Source: Bdellovibrionota bacterium | GTDB lineage: Bacteria; Bdellovibrionota; Bdellovibrionia; Bdellovibrionales; JAEYZS01 | Reading direction: 5' to 3' | Length of the DNA stretch: 37,195 nucleotides | Assembly: GCA_963169515.1 (NCBI GenBank) | Contig: CAUJEF010000096.1 | Location: 1-37,195 of the forward strand | Shown: one piece after another, positions 35,266-37,195 of the stretch | Numbering within the stretch: the first letter of the stretch is position 1 | Layout: every line of letters starts with the position of its first letter | Position numbers and translations under genes: made by a program | The notes under the pieces: model-generated | What the model was told of the DNA's origin: nothing | What the model saw: only the letters and a program-made list of their open reading frames with translations | The model's database searches: none

Positions 35266-35571
35266 TTAATAGTGCGGAATCACTGCGAGAATAGTGAGCT
35301 GTTTCGGCTTTGGGCCGTAGGCCCATAGTATTCGATGAGCTTGTGGTGTGTTGTTCTGAACATATGAACTAAATACTTTCAATCTATATACTTTTTCGAA
35401 TGCCTCGATAGGGTGGGAGTTCAAGCCTGGGTGCATGGGGTTACGAGATAAACTGCCTAAAGCCTTTTTCAATTGTTTTTGAAGTCCAACGCGTCCGGCA
35501 TCAGCCATGATGGCTTTAACCTGGAGCTCCGATTCGGCAGTCATTCTCAACTCAAATGGACCGTGGCTCAC
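35266..35571 (-). CDS. RelE/ParE-like toxin
   Basis: The 101-residue protein has the RelE-like end KVYRLKVFSSYV, HRILWAYGPKPKQLTILAVIPHY, with basic residues on the last strands as in mRNA interferases. It begins with GTG 3 nt after the stop of an AbrB-like antitoxin, the usual antitoxin-toxin order. Cleavage of mRNA at the ribosome is expected for RelE but gyrase inhibition (ParE) is the alternative. Confidence 0.75.
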   Translation of the reverse strand: MSHGPFELRMTAESELQVKAIMADAGRVGLQKQLKKALGSLSRNPMHPGLNSHPIEAFEKVYRLKVFSSYVQNNTPQAHRILWAYGPKPKQLTILAVIPHY

Positions 35572-35574
35572 AGC

Positions 35575-35820
35575 CTAATCAATCCAATCTGGCGGCACTT
35601 TTTTTGTTAAGCCTTTATTGAAATCAGAGACTGACTTTTTTAAACTTTCAAGAACTTCAGCTTCCGCCAAAGTTACCTTTTTCTGTGGAACAAGATGGAG
35701 CGAGCCGTCTTTTAACGACTCAATGGCAAATGACCCAACGTCCTTGCGAAGCTCTTTGGGGAGAGTAATCCGGCCACGCTCATCTATTTCTACTGTTTTG
35801 TTTTTTTTTCTTGCACCCAT
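35575..35820 (-). CDS. AbrB/SpoVT-type antitoxin
   Basis: The 81-residue product has the swapped-hairpin AbrB motif KTVEIDERGRITLPKELRKDVG in its first 30 residues, used to bind DNA, and a helical C-terminal tail that should wrap the toxin. It is first in a four-gene operon. Its promoter -10 is so near the ATG that the mRNA should be leaderless, and the promoter is overlaid by a palindrome fit for self-repression. Confidence 0.85.
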   Translation of the reverse strand: MGARKKNKTVEIDERGRITLPKELRKDVGSFAIESLKDGSLHLVPQKKVTLAEAEVLESLKKSVSDFNKGLTKKVPPDWID

Positions 35821-35826
35821 ATCGCT

Positions 35827-35855
35827 ATTATACCCATTTTCCCAATGTGGGTAAA
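35827..35855 (-). promoter_or_regulatory. Promoter and operator of the antitoxin operon
   Basis: On the minus strand TTTACC (35855-35850), exactly 17 nt and a perfect TATAAT (35832-35827). Six bases (AGCGAT) separate TATAAT from the ATG, so transcription would start at or one base from it. An imperfect palindrome, TACCCATT / AATGTGGGTA, covers the spacer. Confidence 0.8.
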
Positions 35856-35869
35856 TAGGAATTTGTGGC

Positions 35870-35971
35870 GTTCGCCTACTTTAGCAGCTGAATTCATCCA
35901 ACGTAGTGAAGTTTATGGCGTATTTTAAAAATCTATCAAAACTGGCGGAGAGGGCCATAAAGTAGGCGAAC
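35870..35971. repeat. 14-bp inverted repeat around a 102-nt site
   Basis: GTTCGCCTACTTTA (35870-35883) and TAAAGTAGGCGAAC (35958-35971) are perfect complements 74 nt apart. The right arm lies within repeat copy 2 and the same 14-mer is in copy 1. Confidence 0.7.
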
Positions 35972-36138
35972 TCTCTGCGTTAGTTATATTTGAGTTTGAG
36001 GCTTATCCTGAGTCGAAAATCCTGACGACCAATGAGTTAAAGCGTTTATTGCGCTTATACGGCACCACTGTAGCGGTAGCGAAGTTTCTTGGCTGCAGCC
36101 AATCGCATGTATCAGTGCGGTTAAATTCAAAAAATTAG
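35944..36138 (+). pseudogene. Small HTH peptide frame, repeat copy 2
   Basis: This copy reads GGEGHKVGELSALVIFEF and ends LGCSQSHVSVRLNSKN. It matches copy 1 at about 80 percent of bases by eye, with most HTH-region changes in third positions, so the frame was under selection in the past. There is no ATG, GTG or TTG before the HTH in frame; TAA stands at 35926. It ends 37 nt before the second toxin gene. It is either a truncated gene or uses an unseen start. Confidence 0.5.
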
Positions 36139-36146
36139 CCTTGCGC

Positions 36147-36170
36147 ATTTGTAATTTATAAGTTACAAAT
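36147..36170. promoter_or_regulatory. Operator palindrome of the second TA pair
   Basis: ATTTGTAA-TTTATAAG-TTACAAAT is a perfect 8-bp-arm palindrome. It covers -10-like TTATAA and ends 5 nt before the GTG start of the toxin. TTGCGC at 36141 may be the -35. It is the expected binding site for the toxin-antitoxin complex. Confidence 0.65.
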
Positions 36171-36175
36171 AGATT

Positions 36176-36520
36176 GTGGAAGTTAAGCCGAAGACTCTTG
36201 TCATCTATGAAACCGCAAATGGCAAAGAGCCATTCAATGAATGGCTTAATAGCCTTAAAGATAAACGAGTCAAGGCAACGGTCGATGCAAGGTTGATTCG
36301 GGTTCGTAAAGGCAATCTTGGTCTATGCCGCTCGCTGGGCGAGGGGCTATGGGAGTTGAAATTCGATCTCGGACCAGGCTTTCGAATTTACTTTGGGCAG
36401 CACGGAGATTCGATTGTCGTATTGCTGCATGGTGGAGATAAGAAAACCCAATCGCGGGACATTGAAACCGCAAAAACATATTGGCTAGATTACCTGAAAG
36501 ATCAGGGAGTAAAGCTGTAG
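36176..36520 (+). CDS. RelE/HigB-family addiction-module toxin
   Basis: The 114-residue protein has the phage-Gp49/HigB killer pattern: GKEPFNEWLNSLKDK, VDARLIRVRKGNLG, SLGEGLWELKFDLGPGFRIY and VVLLHGGDKKTQSRDIETAK (quoted in parts). Such toxins cut ribosome-bound mRNA. It starts with GTG and has no ribosome site, so the mRNA is probably leaderless. The toxin precedes the antitoxin, as usual for this class. Confidence 0.88.
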   Translation: MEVKPKTLVIYETANGKEPFNEWLNSLKDKRVKATVDARLIRVRKGNLGLCRSLGEGLWELKFDLGPGFRIYFGQHGDSIVVLLHGGDKKTQSRDIETAKTYWLDYLKDQGVKL

Positions 36521-36531
36521 GAGTTTTAAAT

Positions 36532-36840
36532 ATGGCTCGTAATATGAAAAAATACGAAGATGATCTTTCTGCTCGTCTTAAAGATCAGGAATACGCCGTT
36601 GAATATTTAAATGCCGTTTTAGAAGATGCTGGCGATGATCAGCAAGAGCGTTTCTTGGTAGCTCTAAAAGATGTGGCTAAAGCCCACGGTGTCACGAGCG
36701 TTGCCCACGATTCAAATGTGGCGCGTGAGGCGCTGTATCGTGTTCTTTCAGACAAGGGCAACCCAGAGCTTGCAACGCTGCTTTCAGTTTTGTCGGCGCT
36801 CGGGCTTAAGCTTAGAATTGACTCGGGCAAGGCCTCTTAA
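36532..36840 (+). CDS. HigA-like addiction-module antitoxin
   Basis: From ATG 36532, with TAGGAG in front, the 102-residue product reads YAVEYLNAVLEDAGDDQQER, then LVALKDVAKAHGV and REALYRVLSDKGNPELATLL, the helix-turn-helix of the putative addiction-module antidote family. It neutralises the toxin 11 nt upstream and represses the operon. The longer track ORF from 36481 lies within the toxin. Confidence 0.88.
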   Translation: MARNMKKYEDDLSARLKDQEYAVEYLNAVLEDAGDDQQERFLVALKDVAKAHGVTSVAHDSNVAREALYRVLSDKGNPELATLLSVLSALGLKLRIDSGKAS

Positions 36841-36847
36841 AACGAAT

Positions 36848-36864
36848 GCCGCTTACCGTGCGGC
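36848..36864 (+). terminator. Weak hairpin after the TA operon
   Basis: GCCGC-TTACCGT-GCGGC follows the antitoxin stop by 7 nt. There is only a poor T-rich tail (CCTTGCTTC), so termination is uncertain. Confidence 0.35.
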
Positions 36865-37001
36865 CCTTGCTTCTGCTATAGAGTGACAAGTCTCGCTCTA
36901 CCCATGTGAAAAATTCGTAAATTTCGCGTCAATGCCATTATAAGTGGTTTAAACACTGGCATGTTAATTTCAATAGACGATCTCCAAAACCAGGAGCCGT
37001 T

Positions 37002-37054
37002 ATGTCCAAATTAATGAAAATTAGCATTCTTTTGTTTTGCACAGTTGCCGTAGC
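37002..37054 (+). pseudogene. Exported protein gene cut by an IS element
   Basis: After a CAGGAG ribosome site, ATG at 37002 opens MSKLMKISILLFCTVAVA, a complete signal peptide. The next bases are the terminal repeat of an IS3-family element, so the mature part is lost or lies beyond the window. Reading on, the frame stops after 39 codons inside the IS. The region 36930-36963 upstream holds a palindrome ATGCCA / TGGCAT that may be its operator. Confidence 0.65.
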
Positions 37055-37195
37055 TGACCTGCCCCCACGGTTTGTACCAGTACAATTAGTCTTTTCATCA
37101 AGCAACATGTATTTTCCCTGATGTAAAAGTTAATGGTGCTGGTGGTTTATAATTCAATGAGCTGTGCGGTCTGACATGATTGTAATGCTTCTTCC
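37055..37195 (-). mobile_element. IS3-family insertion sequence, right end, partial
   Basis: The end begins TGACCTGCCCCCACGG, a terminal repeat of a kind seen in IS3-family elements, and 43 nt in lies the stop codon of an IS3 OrfB transposase read on the minus strand. The other end lies outside the window. Confidence 0.75.
37098..37195 (-). CDS. IS3-family transposase OrfB, C-terminal end
   Basis: The minus strand reads YNHVRPHSSLNYKPPAPLTF and stops at 37098. The NxxRPHSSLxYxxPA signature is the C-terminal part of the DDE integrase core of IS3 OrfB. Only about 32 residues are in the window. Confidence 0.85.
   Translation of the reverse strand, partial: KKHYNHVRPHSSLNYKPPAPLTFTSGKIHVA

Larger units (their letters stand above)
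33877..35883. mobile_element. Possible mobile unit with 14-bp inverted ends
   Basis: TAAAGTAGGCGAAC occurs at 33877-33890 on plus and at 35870-35883 on minus, both pointing inward, so the four-gene minus-strand operon is bounded by 14-bp inverted repeats 2.0 kb apart. A further plus-strand copy is at 35958-35971. No transposase is inside and no clear target duplication is seen. Movement is an inference. Confidence 0.3.

Noticed and set aside
35870-35971. Integron attC-like site
   Set aside because: The palindrome size fits, but the GTTRRRY and RYYYAAC core boxes are absent and there is no integron integrase.

Overview
This window looks like a chromosomal segment of a Gram-negative bacterium, most likely a Bdellovibrio-like member of Bdellovibrionota. 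That is an inference from several features: many signal-peptide and lipoprotein genes of unknown family, an mreB outside any mreBCD cluster, abundant peptidoglycan-related lipoproteins, moderate GC, and palindromic REP-type repeats next to a RAYT transposase. No rRNA or tRNA gene was seen, so the placement rests on gene content only.

Layout. (1) 1-3.4 kb: small secreted proteins of unknown function on both strands. (2) 3.46-3.66 kb: a 6S RNA (ssrS) with an extended -10 promoter, followed by a tightly packed operon xseA-xseB-ispA-tlyA-patatin-like lipoprotein. The patatin has lost its catalytic Ser and Asp motifs. (3) 7.68-9.78 kb: three GGTGCC(A/T)GGCACC palindromes, pepP, and a REP-associated tyrosine transposase flanked by mirror-image REPs. 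The end of pepP is written by one REP. (4) 9.8-12.66 kb: HAD phosphatase, glpD, and an SCP2-like small protein whose ribosome binding site sits in a hairpin. (5) 12.8-17.2 kb: mreB, then a sigma-region-4-like protein, an anti-sigma-like membrane protein and a sensor histidine kinase. (6) 17.2-22.6 kb, minus strand: a 1368-residue exported protein with a small exported partner, and a separate exported protein with a clear terminator. (7) 22.8-30.8 kb: a cell-wall cluster of LpoB, a COG3014-type lipoprotein and an Slt lipoprotein. It ends in a 34-bp-arm palindrome whose only mismatch makes the slt stop codon. A secreted metzincin-like protease and small exported proteins follow. (8) 30.86-33.8 kb: modABC, then a GDT1/UPF0016-family cation exporter with a yybP-ykoY manganese riboswitch and an RBS-masking hairpin.

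(9) 33.86-37.2 kb is an accessory island. A four-gene minus-strand operon (AbrB-like antitoxin, RelE-like toxin, SLT lysozyme-like protein without signal peptide, cysteine-rich lipoprotein) lies between inverted copies of the 14-mer TAAAGTAGGCGAAC. It also lies between diverged direct repeats that each encode the same small helix-turn-helix peptide. A second toxin-antitoxin pair follows. At the right edge an IS3-family element has cut a secreted-protein gene just after its signal peptide.

The best candidates for an undescribed system are the bounded TA/lysozyme/lipoprotein operon and the mreB-linked sigma/anti-sigma/kinase set. All family assignments come from reading motifs by eye; no database search was run.
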